Below are positions 7,103 through 13,892 of a stretch of 25,005 nucleotides of DNA, piece by piece (within the stretch, counting starts at the first letter, position 1; each line of letters starts with the position of its first letter). The notes under the pieces are model-generated. The model did not search any database. It was given only the letters and a program-made list of their open reading frames with translations, and was not told where the DNA came from. The stretch is taken from positions 1 to 25,005 of IMG/VR virus record IMGVR_UViG_3300042445_001212; one strand, given 5' to 3'. Source of the stretch: a virus. The position numbers and the translations under genes are program-made.

Positions 7103-7846
7103 ATGGGTAAGCAAGAGATAATACTCAACAGGTTGTTGCCTGGCCCTCCAGTGTTTCCAGTAGTTCCATTAACAGCAAAAAGAAACTGGATGGATGACTC
7201 AAGAGATAAATTTGCTTATAAGTGTATACCATTAAATATTGCTAATCAGTATGGCTATACAGTTTTATGTCCAGCAGACTTCACTTTAGACTGGTATGGA
7301 GGGGTAGAAGAAAAAGATGTTGACTTCCAGGTAACATCTGAAGAAGAATATTTTAAAGATCACCTTCATAGTTATTTTGGTGGTGGAACCTTTACCATAC
7401 ATCTAGATTTTATTATAAGAACTCCAGAAGGTTTTTCAACCTACATTCGTGGGGTTCCTAATGAAACAAAGCAGGGACTTAAACCATTAGACGCCATTGT
7501 TGAAACTGATTGGCTATCCTATACTTTTACTTACAACTTTCTTCTTACAGAGCCAGGTAGCTACAGCTTTAAAAAGGGTGAGCCACTGTTTGTATTTTTC
7601 CCAATTGAAAGAGCAACTGTAGAAAAGTTTAAACTAAAAGAATCTAGAATAGAAGAAGACACAGAACTGCTGACAGACTTTGAAGACTATCATCGTAAAA
7701 GAATAAAAGCAATTTCTGTGCCAATAACAAAGCCAGTGTTTCAAAACTTTTACAGAAATGGGACAAAAGCATCTGGAGAAAAGGTTAGTATCAAAAACCA
7801 CATTACAAACTTGATTTTTGGTGGTAAGCGTGGTAAGATTAACTAA
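7103..7846 (+). CDS. DUF6065-like protein
   Basis: 247 residues, no signal peptide or membrane segment. Conserved-looking segments are CPADFTLDWYGGVEEKDVD, SYFGGGTFTIHLDFIIRTPEG, GVPNETKQGLKPLDAIVETDW and a GEPLFVFFPI strand; this order matches what I recall of DUF6065, a family of unknown function found in phages and bacteria. Motif memory, not a search, supports the call. It lies between tRNA-Asp and tRNA-Thr, starts behind AAAGAGGT, and probably shares a transcript with the tRNAs, which would be released by processing. Confidence 0.65.
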   Translation: MGKQEIILNRLLPGPPVFPVVPLTAKRNWMDDSRDKFAYKCIPLNIANQYGYTVLCPADFTLDWYGGVEEKDVDFQVTSEEEYFKDHLHSYFGGGTFTIHLDFIIRTPEGFSTYIRGVPNETKQGLKPLDAIVETDWLSYTFTYNFLLTEPGSYSFKKGEPLFVFFPIERATVEKFKLKESRIEEDTELLTDFEDYHRKRIKAISVPITKPVFQNFYRNGTKASGEKVSIKNHITNLIFGGKRGKIN

Positions 7847-7850
7847 TAAT

Positions 7851-7923
7851 GCCTCTATAGCTCATCTGGTAGAGCGACGCACTTGTAATGCGTAGGTGAC
7901 GGGTTCAAGTCCTGTTGGAGGCT
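7851..7923 (+). tRNA. tRNA-Thr (TGT)
   Basis: Acceptor GCCTCTA/TGGAGGC (one G-U), D arm GCTC/GAGC, anticodon arm ACGCA-CTTGTAA-TGCGT giving TGT, T arm ACGGG-TTCAAGT-CCTGT, discriminator T7923. Starts 4 nt after the DUF6065-like gene. CCA not encoded. Confidence 0.93.
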
Positions 7924-7929
7924 CTCTTG

Positions 7930-7997
7930 TGATATAATTTATATTCCTGCCCAGTAAAAGGGAGGAACAAAACAACTCGCTGAAAAGGAGAAACAAA
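7930..7997 (+). promoter_or_regulatory. Promoter and structured leader of the first hsp20 gene
   Basis: Extended -10 TGaTATAAT (7930-7938); transcription should start at about 7945. There the RNA begins with a hairpin: TTCCT-[bulged G]-CCC (7944-7952) pairs with GGG-AGGAA (7960-7967). It is followed by ACTCGCT, then AAGGAG (7986-7991) before the ATG at 7998. The second hsp20 leader (19359-19409) has the same order: CCTGCCCA arm, bulged G, ACTCGCT, AAGGAG. Confidence 0.6.
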
Positions 7998-8393
7998 ATG
8001 GTAACAACATTTACTACGGAGTTCTTAAAAGATCCGTTTTTTAATATGGGTTTGAATACCCTGGCAGCACCAAAACCTAGCTATCCACCATACAATATTG
8101 TAAAGATTGACGAAGATACTTTGGTCATGGAATTTGCGGTAGCTGGATTTAAAAGGGATGAGATCAGTGTTACAACTGAAAAGAATGTCCTAACTATCAA
8201 GTCAACAAAAGATGATTCTGACGATAAGGAATACCTGCACAAAGGTATTGCTGCTCGTAAGTTTACTCGTTCTTTTACACTACCTGAATATTTTGAGGTA
8301 GATGGAGCAACAGTTGACAATGGCATTCTATACATTAATCTAATTAGGAATATTCCAGAAGAGAAGAAGCCTAAAGTAATTAATATCAAGTAA
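7998..8393 (+). CDS. hsp20: Small heat-shock protein (Hsp20/alpha-crystallin), copy 1
   Basis: An ATP-independent holdase chaperone that binds unfolding proteins as oligomers. 131 residues with a short N-terminal arm (LKDPFFNMGLN), an alpha-crystallin domain (about 33-122; MEFAVAGFKRDEISV, GIAARKFTRSF, LPEYFEVDGATVDNGILYI) and a C-terminal I-x-I motif (INI) that normally links dimers. The domain is highly similar to the second copy at 19410. Phage-encoded Hsp20 is known from cyanophages and often assists in virion assembly or stress during infection. It follows tRNA-Thr and has its own promoter. Confidence 0.95.
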   Translation: MVTTFTTEFLKDPFFNMGLNTLAAPKPSYPPYNIVKIDEDTLVMEFAVAGFKRDEISVTTEKNVLTIKSTKDDSDDKEYLHKGIAARKFTRSFTLPEYFEVDGATVDNGILYINLIRNIPEEKKPKVINIK

Positions 8394-8397
8394 AAAA

Positions 8398-8427
8398 ACA
8401 ACCTGAGCACGTTGATAAAAGGCTCAT
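8398..8427 (+). other. Conserved hairpin element downstream of hsp20, copy 1
   Basis: ACAACCTGAGCACGTTGATAAAAGGCTCA, with TGAGC pairing to GCTCA (stem at 8404-8408 and 8422-8426), begins a few bases after the hsp20 stop. The same element with a compensatory pair change (TGGGC/GCCCA) follows the second hsp20 gene. Only the pair and one loop base differ. An extended -10 lies 13 nt further on. Confidence 0.65.
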
Positions 8428-8436
8428 CTTAAAAAC

Positions 8437-8483
8437 TGATATAATAGAGTTATGCTGAAAAGCATTTAACCCTATAAGGAGAT
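8437..8483 (+). promoter_or_regulatory. Promoter and 5' hairpin of the M23 endolysin gene
   Basis: Extended -10 TGaTATAAT (8437-8445) without a clear -35. The predicted RNA start (about 8452) coincides with a hairpin ATGCT-GAAA-AGCAT (8452-8465) having a GNRA-type tetraloop. The Shine-Dalgarno AAGGAG follows and the ATG is at 8489. Confidence 0.6.
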
Positions 8484-8488
8484 TTAAT

Positions 8489-9175
8489 ATGACAACTTGG
8501 ATTAGGCCAGTAGATGGCGGATCAATTTCAGATACTTTTGAAGGACACAAGAATAGAGCAAAGCCAGCTCTAAACCCAGGAATAGACTATGCGGTTGGTA
8601 CTGGTACACCAGTAAAAGCAGTTGCCGATGGAACTGTAACTGGTATTGTTACAACATTCACTGGCTCTGGTGGCATGATGATATTCCTAAGCTTCCCTTC
8701 AGGTCACACAGCAGACTACTTACATCTTTCACGTATTGATGTTACTCCAGGACAGGCAGTAAAGCAAGGTCAAGTACTTGGACTATCAGGTGGCTCAGGG
8801 CTGGGCTCTATGACTGGCTATGGCGCTCACCTTCACTTCTCTTTCCGTGTTGGTGGTAAGCCAACAATGGGTGCAGGCAACATTGACTACGAAGCTTTCC
8901 GTGGAGCACCTACAAGCGCTGCACCAGCAAAGCCAGCTGCTGCCACCAAGGCACCTGCTGCATCTTCTAGTGGATCAAGACCTTATCCTGGAAAAGAACT
9001 AAAGAAGGGTGCACCAGCAGGTCCAGATGTTCTTTACCTACAAAACAAGCTAGGCATAAACCCTCCAGGTCCGTTTGGCCCACAAACTCACACTGCTGTT
9101 GTTGCTTTCCAAAAGAAGCACAATTTGCTAGCAGATGGAATTGTTGGCCCACTAACTTGGTCCAAACTGGGCTAA
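8489..9175 (+). CDS. Endolysin: M23 peptidase with peptidoglycan-binding domain
   Basis: 228 residues. Residues 1-145 form an M23 (LytM-type) zinc endopeptidase that cuts peptidoglycan cross-bridges: D33 in NPGIDYAVG, H79 in YLHLS and H114/H116 in GAHLHFSF. In LytM the first zinc ligand is a His four residues before the Asp; here that place holds Asn29, and the nearest His is H20 in EGHKNR, an arrangement I also associate with actinophage lysins. A Pro/Ala/Ser linker (about 146-168) joins a C-terminal PG_binding_1 domain (KKGAPAGPDVLYLQNKLG to GIVGPLTWSKLG). No signal peptide, so a holin is needed for export. Confidence 0.9.
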   Translation: MTTWIRPVDGGSISDTFEGHKNRAKPALNPGIDYAVGTGTPVKAVADGTVTGIVTTFTGSGGMMIFLSFPSGHTADYLHLSRIDVTPGQAVKQGQVLGLSGGSGLGSMTGYGAHLHFSFRVGGKPTMGAGNIDYEAFRGAPTSAAPAKPAAATKAPAASSSGSRPYPGKELKKGAPAGPDVLYLQNKLGINPPGPFGPQTHTAVVAFQKKHNLLADGIVGPLTWSKLG

Positions 9176-9188
9176 CTATATAATAAAA

Positions 9189-9365
9189 ATGCCTATATAC
9201 GAGTATGAGTGTTCAAGCTGCAAAGTTAAAGATACGTTTGTTCGTGGAATCAATGATGAAGATCCTGGATATCAGTGCAAGACTTGCAACTTGAGCCTCA
9301 TTCGTGTATACTCATTAGGTGCCGTTGTATTCAACGGAAGTGGATTTTATAGTAAGGACAAGTAA
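9189..9365 (+). CDS. FmdB-type zinc ribbon protein
   Basis: 58 residues beginning MPIYEYECSSC, the typical opening of FmdB-family small zinc ribbons, with a second CxxC (C8/C11 and C30/C33, YQCKTC) about 20 residues on. Such proteins probably bind one zinc; their function is not established. It begins 13 nt after the endolysin stop, and its stop overlaps the next ATG (TAATG). No good Shine-Dalgarno, so translation may be coupled. Confidence 0.8.
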   Translation: MPIYEYECSSCKVKDTFVRGINDEDPGYQCKTCNLSLIRVYSLGAVVFNGSGFYSKDK

Positions 9366-9604
9366 TGGTAGAAGCTAAACAAAAAGAATGGGTCCTTAAT
9401 GCAAATGATCGTTGTGATCATGGTTGCGACGCACAAGCCTATATTTATGTCAAGGGTGTAGACGGAGACTTATTGTTTTGTGCACACCACTATGAAGAAA
9501 TTATGAGTAATCCTTTGGGGTATAAAAACATGATGAGTTTTGCAATAGAAGTTGTAGACGAACGTGAAAAGCTTATTGAAAATAGGCTAAAGGGAGATGA
9601 CTAG
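9365..9604 (+). CDS. DUF7455-like zinc-binding small protein
   Basis: 79 residues with WVLNANDRCDHGCDAQAYI and GDLLFCAHHYEE: a Cys-rich N-terminus and the CxHH motif of the actinobacterial DUF7455 type ('L-x-A-x-D-R-C-D', 'LxFCxHH'). Metal coordination by C17, C21, C53 and the two His is likely by inference. TAATG overlap with the FmdB gene and AAGGA upstream indicate the same operon. Function unknown. Confidence 0.75.
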   Translation: MVEAKQKEWVLNANDRCDHGCDAQAYIYVKGVDGDLLFCAHHYEEIMSNPLGYKNMMSFAIEVVDEREKLIENRLKGDD

Positions 9605-10009
9605 ATGTTTGAATATTATGTAAAACAAGTTACTAACGTTGTAGATGGAGACACTATTGACGTAGTTATTGATTTAGGGTTTGATATTAGTTTTACTTCA
9701 CGTGTTAGGTTGGCTGGCATTGATACCCCAGAAAGTCGTACAAAGGATAAGGCAGAAAAAGTTTTAGGCCTAGAGTCTAAGAAGTATTTGGCAGATCGTA
9801 TCAAGGCAGCAAAGACTGTTGTTATTAAAACTGAGAAGATGGATTCATCTGAAAAATATGGTCGCATCCTTGGTTGGCTATACCTTGATGGCGAAGGCAA
9901 CTCAATCAATACTGAAATGATTGAGAAGGGCTATGCCTGGGGGTACCTAGGAGACACCAAGGTAAAAGACTTTGAAGTATTGGCTAAGGCTAGAGCAAAG
10001 ACATTGTAA
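9605..10009 (+). CDS. Staphylococcal-type (thermo)nuclease
   Basis: 134 residues, an SNase-fold Ca2+-dependent phosphodiesterase of DNA/RNA. Catalytic residues can be placed on the Staphylococcus enzyme: DGDT (D14-D16), R35, D40, T41 and E43 in RVRLAGIDTPES, and R87 in KYGRILGW, at the same numbers as the reference for all but the first motif. There is no signal peptide, so it acts inside the cell: host DNA breakdown or phage DNA processing are candidates. It starts right after the previous stop behind GGGAGA and overlaps the next gene by TAATG. Confidence 0.92.
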   Translation: MFEYYVKQVTNVVDGDTIDVVIDLGFDISFTSRVRLAGIDTPESRTKDKAEKVLGLESKKYLADRIKAAKTVVIKTEKMDSSEKYGRILGWLYLDGEGNSINTEMIEKGYAWGYLGDTKVKDFEVLAKARAKTL

Positions 10010-10335
10010 TGCTAGAGCCATCTATTGAAGAGCTAGTCCTTAGTGGAGTAGTAGAAGTTTCTGGAATTGATTCCAAAAGTGGTGAGTTTGTTTATAGCTT
10101 TACAAATGACATTAACGATGTTGTCCCCGAATTTATGCATAAAAGATTAAATTTTGTAAAAAATGAGGTAGATTTTTTTCTAGAGCTAGGTTTTCTTGAG
10201 ATGAATAATCCAAAGTCTAGAAACCCAATACTGTTTTTAACAGACAAGGCTTTTGATGAAGAAGAGATCTCAGGCTTATCTAAAAGAAAACAAAGTTCTT
10301 TGGACGAAATAAAGCGACTGTTTGAAGAAAGATGA
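10009..10335 (+). CDS. Hypothetical protein
   Basis: 108 residues, translationally coupled to the nuclease (TAATG). It appears helical and charged, with VPEFMHKRLNFVKNEVDFFLELGFLEMN in pieces suggesting a winged-helix-like alternation, but no family is recognised. The C-terminal half is Lys/Glu-rich (SKRKQSSLDEIKRLFEER). It ends on top of the extended -10 box of the following leaderless gene. Confidence 0.65.
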   Translation: MLEPSIEELVLSGVVEVSGIDSKSGEFVYSFTNDINDVVPEFMHKRLNFVKNEVDFFLELGFLEMNNPKSRNPILFLTDKAFDEEEISGLSKRKQSSLDEIKRLFEER

Positions 10336-10341
10336 TATAAT
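10333..10341 (+). promoter_or_regulatory. Extended -10 of a leaderless gene
   Basis: TGaTATAAT ends at 10341, exactly 6 nt before the ATG at 10348, so transcription should begin on or next to the start codon. No ribosome binding site is present. Confidence 0.65.
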
Positions 10342-10347
10342 ATTATT

Positions 10348-11397
10348 ATGACAGAAAATAATAGCGGTGGCATCAAAGAGCCAGGAGACTGGCCAACTGG
10401 TAAGTCTAAAAATGTTGGTCGCAAACTTAAGGCAAAGCGTCGTAAGCCAGTATATGTTTCTGACTCTACTGGTGCTGTAATTGCTGGAAATAGTTCAATG
10501 ACAACAAAGTCAGCGATCAAAGAAGGTGACTTCGTAATGGGTCAGACTTCTGAGGGTGTTGTTCATGGAGTTGTTGAACACATCATGTGGGAGGGTGGAA
10601 CACTTGGAACACCTGGATCAGAGTATGCTCTTGAGTCTATGCCACCAGAAAATCCAGCGATGTCTGTAAGAATTTATGAAGAAGACGATGACACGTGGGA
10701 GCCAACCGCCTATAGCATTGGAATGATGTATGTAGACGCAACAGTTTTTGAAATGGAAGACCATGACATGGATGAAATGGAAATGATTTCAAAAGCAGAT
10801 AGCTATTCTCCAACATCTGGAATGAAGTCTGCAGCACGTCGTGCACTTAAATGGAAAGCAGAAGGAAAAGCTACAGGAGCTGGAACGCCAGTTGGCTGGG
10901 GTAGGGCAACAGATATCGTAGCTGGAAGATCAATGTCTTTATCAGTAGTTAAAAGAATGTATTCTTTCTTCGCCAGACATGAAGTAGACAAAAAAGGAAA
11001 AGACTTTTACAATACAAGCAATCCTAGTAACGGTCGTATTATGTGGGACGCCTGGGGTGGAGACGCAGGATTCTCTTGGTCACGTGCAATTGCAAACCGT
11101 GAAATGGACAAAGCCTTGTTTTCTAATTTTGGAAAAGACTATACAAATGTAGATCAGCTTACACAAATATTTAAATCTGTTACAGTTGGATCAATGGTCT
11201 CCTGGAACTCTTCTGGAGGAAGAGCATCTGGAAAAGTAACAAGAATTATTCGCAGTGGAACTTACAATGTTCCAGGAACAGACGTTAGCCTAAATGCTAG
11301 CGAAGAAGACCCAGTAGCAGTCATCAGACTATATCGTGATGGAGAAGCTACTGACACAACCGTTGCCCACAAACTAAAAACTTTACGAACCCTTTAG
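10348..11397 (+). CDS. Multi-domain phage protein with HVA1/tudor-like C-terminal domain (paralogue A)
   Basis: 349 residues. After a basic N-terminus (RRKP), residues about 56-135 form an SH3/tudor-like unit (KEGDFVMGQTSEGVVHGVVE). Residues about 150-255 form a conserved phage domain: SPTSGMKSAARRALKW, FFARHEVDKKGKD, WDAWGGDAGFSWSR. Residues about 277-349 resemble DUF2945 (HVA1 tudor) with GSMVSWNSSGGRASGKV and a KLKTL end. The first two units recur in order in the 390-residue protein at 19909, which lacks the last one. I know the central domain from phage structural-gene regions, but its function is unknown; a virion-associated role is inference. Leaderless expression is predicted. Confidence 0.75.
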   Translation: MTENNSGGIKEPGDWPTGKSKNVGRKLKAKRRKPVYVSDSTGAVIAGNSSMTTKSAIKEGDFVMGQTSEGVVHGVVEHIMWEGGTLGTPGSEYALESMPPENPAMSVRIYEEDDDTWEPTAYSIGMMYVDATVFEMEDHDMDEMEMISKADSYSPTSGMKSAARRALKWKAEGKATGAGTPVGWGRATDIVAGRSMSLSVVKRMYSFFARHEVDKKGKDFYNTSNPSNGRIMWDAWGGDAGFSWSRAIANREMDKALFSNFGKDYTNVDQLTQIFKSVTVGSMVSWNSSGGRASGKVTRIIRSGTYNVPGTDVSLNASEEDPVAVIRLYRDGEATDTTVAHKLKTLRTL

Positions 11398-11411
11398 AGG
11401 TCGGAAAAACA

Positions 11412-11807
11412 ATGGAACTTTTTTTATTTGGGGTATTGACAACCCTAACCTTAATTGCTATAATTAGACAGTACAATAAAGCTAACTACCCTAAAAAGGA
11501 TAAGAAGGCTCTTGTTCGTCAAAGCTCTATGTTTTTATTAATTAAAAACTTTTTGCCAGACTTAATGTTTGATTCAAGATACAGATACAGTCAAGCAATA
11601 ATATACGAACAAGATAAAACGTTTGACTATATAGAGATGCCAGATAAAAAGGCATACTGGCTAGACAAAAATAAAATTTATTATGCAGAAGTAATAGATG
11701 GAAAGTTTGATCCAGGTAATAAAAAATTAACTGAGATGAAAAATTTGTCTGAAGAAGAAGTAAGCAAGTTGTTATATATTTACAATAGTTTAAAGAGTGG
11801 ATTTTAA
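11412..11807 (+). CDS. Hypothetical membrane-anchored protein
   Basis: 131 residues with one N-terminal hydrophobic helix (LFLFGVLTTLTLIAII, about 3-18) followed by a soluble region rich in Lys, Tyr and Asp (YRYSQAIIYEQDKTFDYIEM). The helix looks like an uncleaved anchor. Starts 14 nt after the preceding gene behind AGAGGT. No family recognised. Confidence 0.65.
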   Translation: MELFLFGVLTTLTLIAIIRQYNKANYPKKDKKALVRQSSMFLLIKNFLPDLMFDSRYRYSQAIIYEQDKTFDYIEMPDKKAYWLDKNKIYYAEVIDGKFDPGNKKLTEMKNLSEEEVSKLLYIYNSLKSGF

Positions 11808-12159
11808 GTTGATAATTGCAGTACAGGGTACAACTAATTTTAATGACTACAATATCTTTATGAGGTCTATGTCAGTTGGCATGTCTTCTCTTCCTAAAGA
11901 AGATAAAGAAATTTTAGTATACAGTGTTGGGCCTAAAAATATCAACAACTTTGTAACAGAATTTTGTAACATTACTGAACGTAGCTTAAAAGCTAGAGGT
12001 ATCAAAATTAGATACAACAAGGTTCCTATTTCTTGGGCTGAACAAAACATTGACAAAATAAACTATCTAGTTTTTTTAAGCAAGCCAGGAGAGTATAACT
12101 CTAAGCTAGTTGCTGAGGCAGAACTTAGCGGTATTGAAGTAGGGATATTTAGATACTAA
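11797..12159 (+). CDS. SLOG/DUF2493-like nucleotide-binding protein
   Basis: 120 residues. The N-terminus IIAVQGTTNFNDYNIFMRSM resembles the 'hxhxGsRxfxDxxxhxxxl' opening of SLOG/DUF2493 (YspA-like) Rossmannoid proteins that bind nucleotides, with a later LVFLSKPGEYNSKLVAEAE segment where the phosphate/base would sit. Start is GTG at 11797, overlapping the previous gene by 11 nt; a TTG at 11809 is an alternative. No strong Shine-Dalgarno for either. Ends with TAATG overlap to the next frame. A search is needed for family certainty. Confidence 0.6.
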   Translation: MDFKLIIAVQGTTNFNDYNIFMRSMSVGMSSLPKEDKEILVYSVGPKNINNFVTEFCNITERSLKARGIKIRYNKVPISWAEQNIDKINYLVFLSKPGEYNSKLVAEAELSGIEVGIFRY

Positions 12160-12194
12160 TGTCAAATGATAAAATTCAAAATAAAGAGGTAAAA

Positions 12195-12404
12195 ATGGTA
12201 GTAGCTTCACTAGAGAAGATGGAAGAAATCGTCTCAAAAAATAAATCATTATCATGGGATGGTTGGAATGTAGTGGAACTCATTAAAACATCAGGGGCAC
12301 TTTACAAGCCTAATGGTGTAAAAATTAATGGAGTTTGGTATATCAAAAACATTTTTAACGCTGAATCTTATGGATGGAAAGTTCCAAGCAGATATGTGGA
12401 GTAA
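12195..12404 (+). CDS. Conserved hypothetical small protein (SWDGW motif)
   Basis: 69 residues from the ATG at 12195, chosen because AAAGAGGT (12183-12190) sits just before it; the frame is open from an earlier ATG at 12159 that overlaps the previous stop (81 residues), which is the alternative. Motifs MEEIVSKNKSLSWDGWNVVEL and GVWYIK...GWKVP read like a small actinophage family I have seen without a known function. No membrane segment. Confidence 0.65.
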   Translation: MVVASLEKMEEIVSKNKSLSWDGWNVVELIKTSGALYKPNGVKINGVWYIKNIFNAESYGWKVPSRYVE

Positions 12405-12407
12405 GAC

Positions 12408-12692
12408 ATGCAAAACCAATCATGGAAAGACAAGGCTGCATGTCTTGGAGAAGAAACAAATGATTACTTTGATAATTATGAAGAAGATCTTGAACTAAGG
12501 CCTATAGTAGATAAAGTTTGTAGGGAGTGTCCAGTGAGAAAAATGTGTTTTGCTGCAGGAGTTTCTGGTAAAGAAACTGGAGTATGGGGCGGAGTTTATT
12601 TTGAACAAGGAGACATATCTAGGGAATTTAATAGACATAAAGCCAAAGAGGGCTGGGCAAAAACCTGGCAAGCACTAACAACGGATAGCTAA
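12408..12692 (+). CDS. WhiB-family iron-sulfur transcriptional regulator
   Basis: 94 residues with the complete WhiB signature: four cluster cysteines C12 (KAACLG), C38, C41 and C47 (VCRECPVRKMC) and the GVWGG turn (58-62). WhiB proteins bind a [4Fe-4S] cluster and contact the host sigma-A, activating or repressing transcription. They occur only in Actinobacteria and their phages, which fixes the host phylum. The C-terminus (REFNRHKAKEGWAK) is basic but lacks a clear AT-hook. It probably redirects host or phage transcription. Shine-Dalgarno GGAG precedes the ATG. Confidence 0.93.
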   Translation: MQNQSWKDKAACLGEETNDYFDNYEEDLELRPIVDKVCRECPVRKMCFAAGVSGKETGVWGGVYFEQGDISREFNRHKAKEGWAKTWQALTTDS

Positions 12693-12694
12693 TT

Positions 12695-12919
12695 ATGGAA
12701 ATATGGTCATGGATACTTGCCGCTATTGGCGTAGCAGGCATTTACTTTGTTGGAAGAAAAACCCTTTGGGGTTGGCTTGTGCTACTGTTTAATGAAACCA
12801 TTTGGATTGCTTATGCATTGGTAACAGAGCAGTATGGCTTTATTGTTTCTGCTATTGCATATGCGGTAGTATATATTAGATCTTATCTACACTGGAAGGA
12901 AGATTCAAATGTACACTGA
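12695..12919 (+). CDS. Small membrane protein, three helices (PnuC-like fragment?)
   Basis: 74 residues, nearly all hydrophobic: helices at about 3-20, 23-42 and 48-65, with the pattern GRKTLWGWLVLLFNETIW that recalls short PnuC-like membrane proteins of actinophages. Transport has not been shown for such short forms, so this is a weak analogy. It begins 2 nt after the WhiB stop and overlaps the next gene by 11 nt. Confidence 0.6.
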   Translation: MEIWSWILAAIGVAGIYFVGRKTLWGWLVLLFNETIWIAYALVTEQYGFIVSAIAYAVVYIRSYLHWKEDSNVH

Positions 12920-13151
12920 TGCAATGAAAAGAGCCTTTCATTCAATAGAAGCTCCTAAAGGTTTTGCAGGGGTACAGCTTCTTGAAAATGAAAACTTTAT
13001 AACAATAAGGCTTGACGAAAAACTTTTTGCTAACCTTGATGAGTTTGCAAAACGTGAAGCGATTCAGTATGTATTTTTAGTAAAAAAAGCTCTAGAAGAC
13101 AATGGAGCAATTGTTCTTGTAGTAAGAAAAGCATTAGGAGAGAATAAATGA
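12909..13151 (+). CDS. Hypothetical small protein
   Basis: 80 residues, soluble; alternating strand/helix pattern (FAGVQLLENENFITIRLDE, then REAIQYVFLVKKALEDNGAI, each part of one unit). GGAAGG stands upstream inside the preceding gene, and the stop overlaps the next ATG. No family recognised; the tight packing supports coding status. Confidence 0.65.
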   Translation: MYTDAMKRAFHSIEAPKGFAGVQLLENENFITIRLDEKLFANLDEFAKREAIQYVFLVKKALEDNGAIVLVVRKALGENK

Positions 13152-13522
13152 TTGTTGATAATCAGTTTTTATATATTACACTGGTCGCCGTGCTTTCTTT
13201 TTTGAGCATTTTATTGGGTACCCTGCTAGTATTGTCTAGAAATAAAAATAAAAGTCTTAGCGACATAGTTTCTAATCGTGAAGAAATCGCTAATGAATCA
13301 TACATCAAGTTTTTGAATACTTCTAGAGATGATGCATTTAACTACATCATAGAGGTTCAAGATAAAATTAATAACTTTGCAAGCAAGGTTGAGCCACAGC
13401 TTAACTATTTTAATACTTATGGTAAGGCAGTTCCAAGTCCACACACAATTATATTAGAGGAAATAGACTCTGCATATAAGGAACTTAAAACTATCTTGCC
13501 AGAGGAAAACAAGGAGAAATAA
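13148..13522 (+). CDS. Membrane-anchored helical protein
   Basis: 124 residues with an N-terminal membrane helix (about 9-28, LVAVLSFLSILLGTLLVLS) and a long helical cytoplasmic or external part: REEIANESYIKFLNTSRDDAF, YIIEVQDKINNFASKVEPQL. The segment YIKFL...SRDDAFNYIIEVQ resembles small membrane proteins common next to phage holins. It overlaps the preceding gene by 4 nt and sits directly before a holin-like gene, which suggests, without proof, a lysis-accessory role. Confidence 0.65.
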   Translation: MIVDNQFLYITLVAVLSFLSILLGTLLVLSRNKNKSLSDIVSNREEIANESYIKFLNTSRDDAFNYIIEVQDKINNFASKVEPQLNYFNTYGKAVPSPHTIILEEIDSAYKELKTILPEENKEK

Positions 13523-13525
13523 AAA

Positions 13526-13846
13526 ATGAATACAAAGAATATCAAAGCAGCACTAGATTCATATGCACGTAACCTACTTGGTGTTGTGCTAGCACTAATT
13601 ACAACCACCATGACAAGTACTGGATTGGCATCGCCACTAGACTTTGGTACTGGGGAATGGCTAACAGTAGCTAATGGACTATGGGCAGCAGCTATCCCAA
13701 CAGTCTTGCGCTACATCAACAAGCAAGATCCAGCATTTGGACTTGTTGCTGAAGTAGTAGCTAAAGAAGCCTCTAAGAAGCTCTCAGAGGCTGCTAAGAA
13801 GGCTTCTGCAAAGAAGCCAGTAGCAAAGAAGTCTGCAAACAAGTAG
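13526..13846 (+). CDS. Holin-like membrane protein with Lys/Ala tail
   Basis: 106 residues. Two hydrophobic stretches (about 15-35 and 48-64) precede a strongly basic C-terminal tail made of KKASAKKPVAKK-type repeats (about 80-106), the topology of actinophage holins. A holin would let the M23 endolysin reach the wall. It starts 3 nt after the previous stop behind AAGGAG and is followed by an intrinsic terminator, so it ends the 9-13.8 kb operon. With 5504-5770 it is one of two holin candidates. Confidence 0.7.
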   Translation: MNTKNIKAALDSYARNLLGVVLALITTTMTSTGLASPLDFGTGEWLTVANGLWAAAIPTVLRYINKQDPAFGLVAEVVAKEASKKLSEAAKKASAKKPVAKKSANK

Positions 13847-13863
13847 ACCTTCTATAAGGATTG

Positions 13864-13889
13864 GGCGGGTCAGAAATGGCCCGCCTTTC
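13864..13889 (+). terminator. Intrinsic terminator after the holin-like gene
   Basis: GGCGGGTC (13864-13871) pairs with GGCCCGCC (13878-13885), 8 bp with one G-U, loop AGAAAT, followed by TTTCC. It is the most GC-rich element in its neighbourhood. The next promoter's -10 starts 4 nt further on. Confidence 0.8.
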
Positions 13890-13892
13890 CTG

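Noticed and set aside
10092-10520. 142-codon minus-strand frame
   Set aside because: Shadow of the hypothetical gene and paralogue A; crosses the -10 box and has no promoter.
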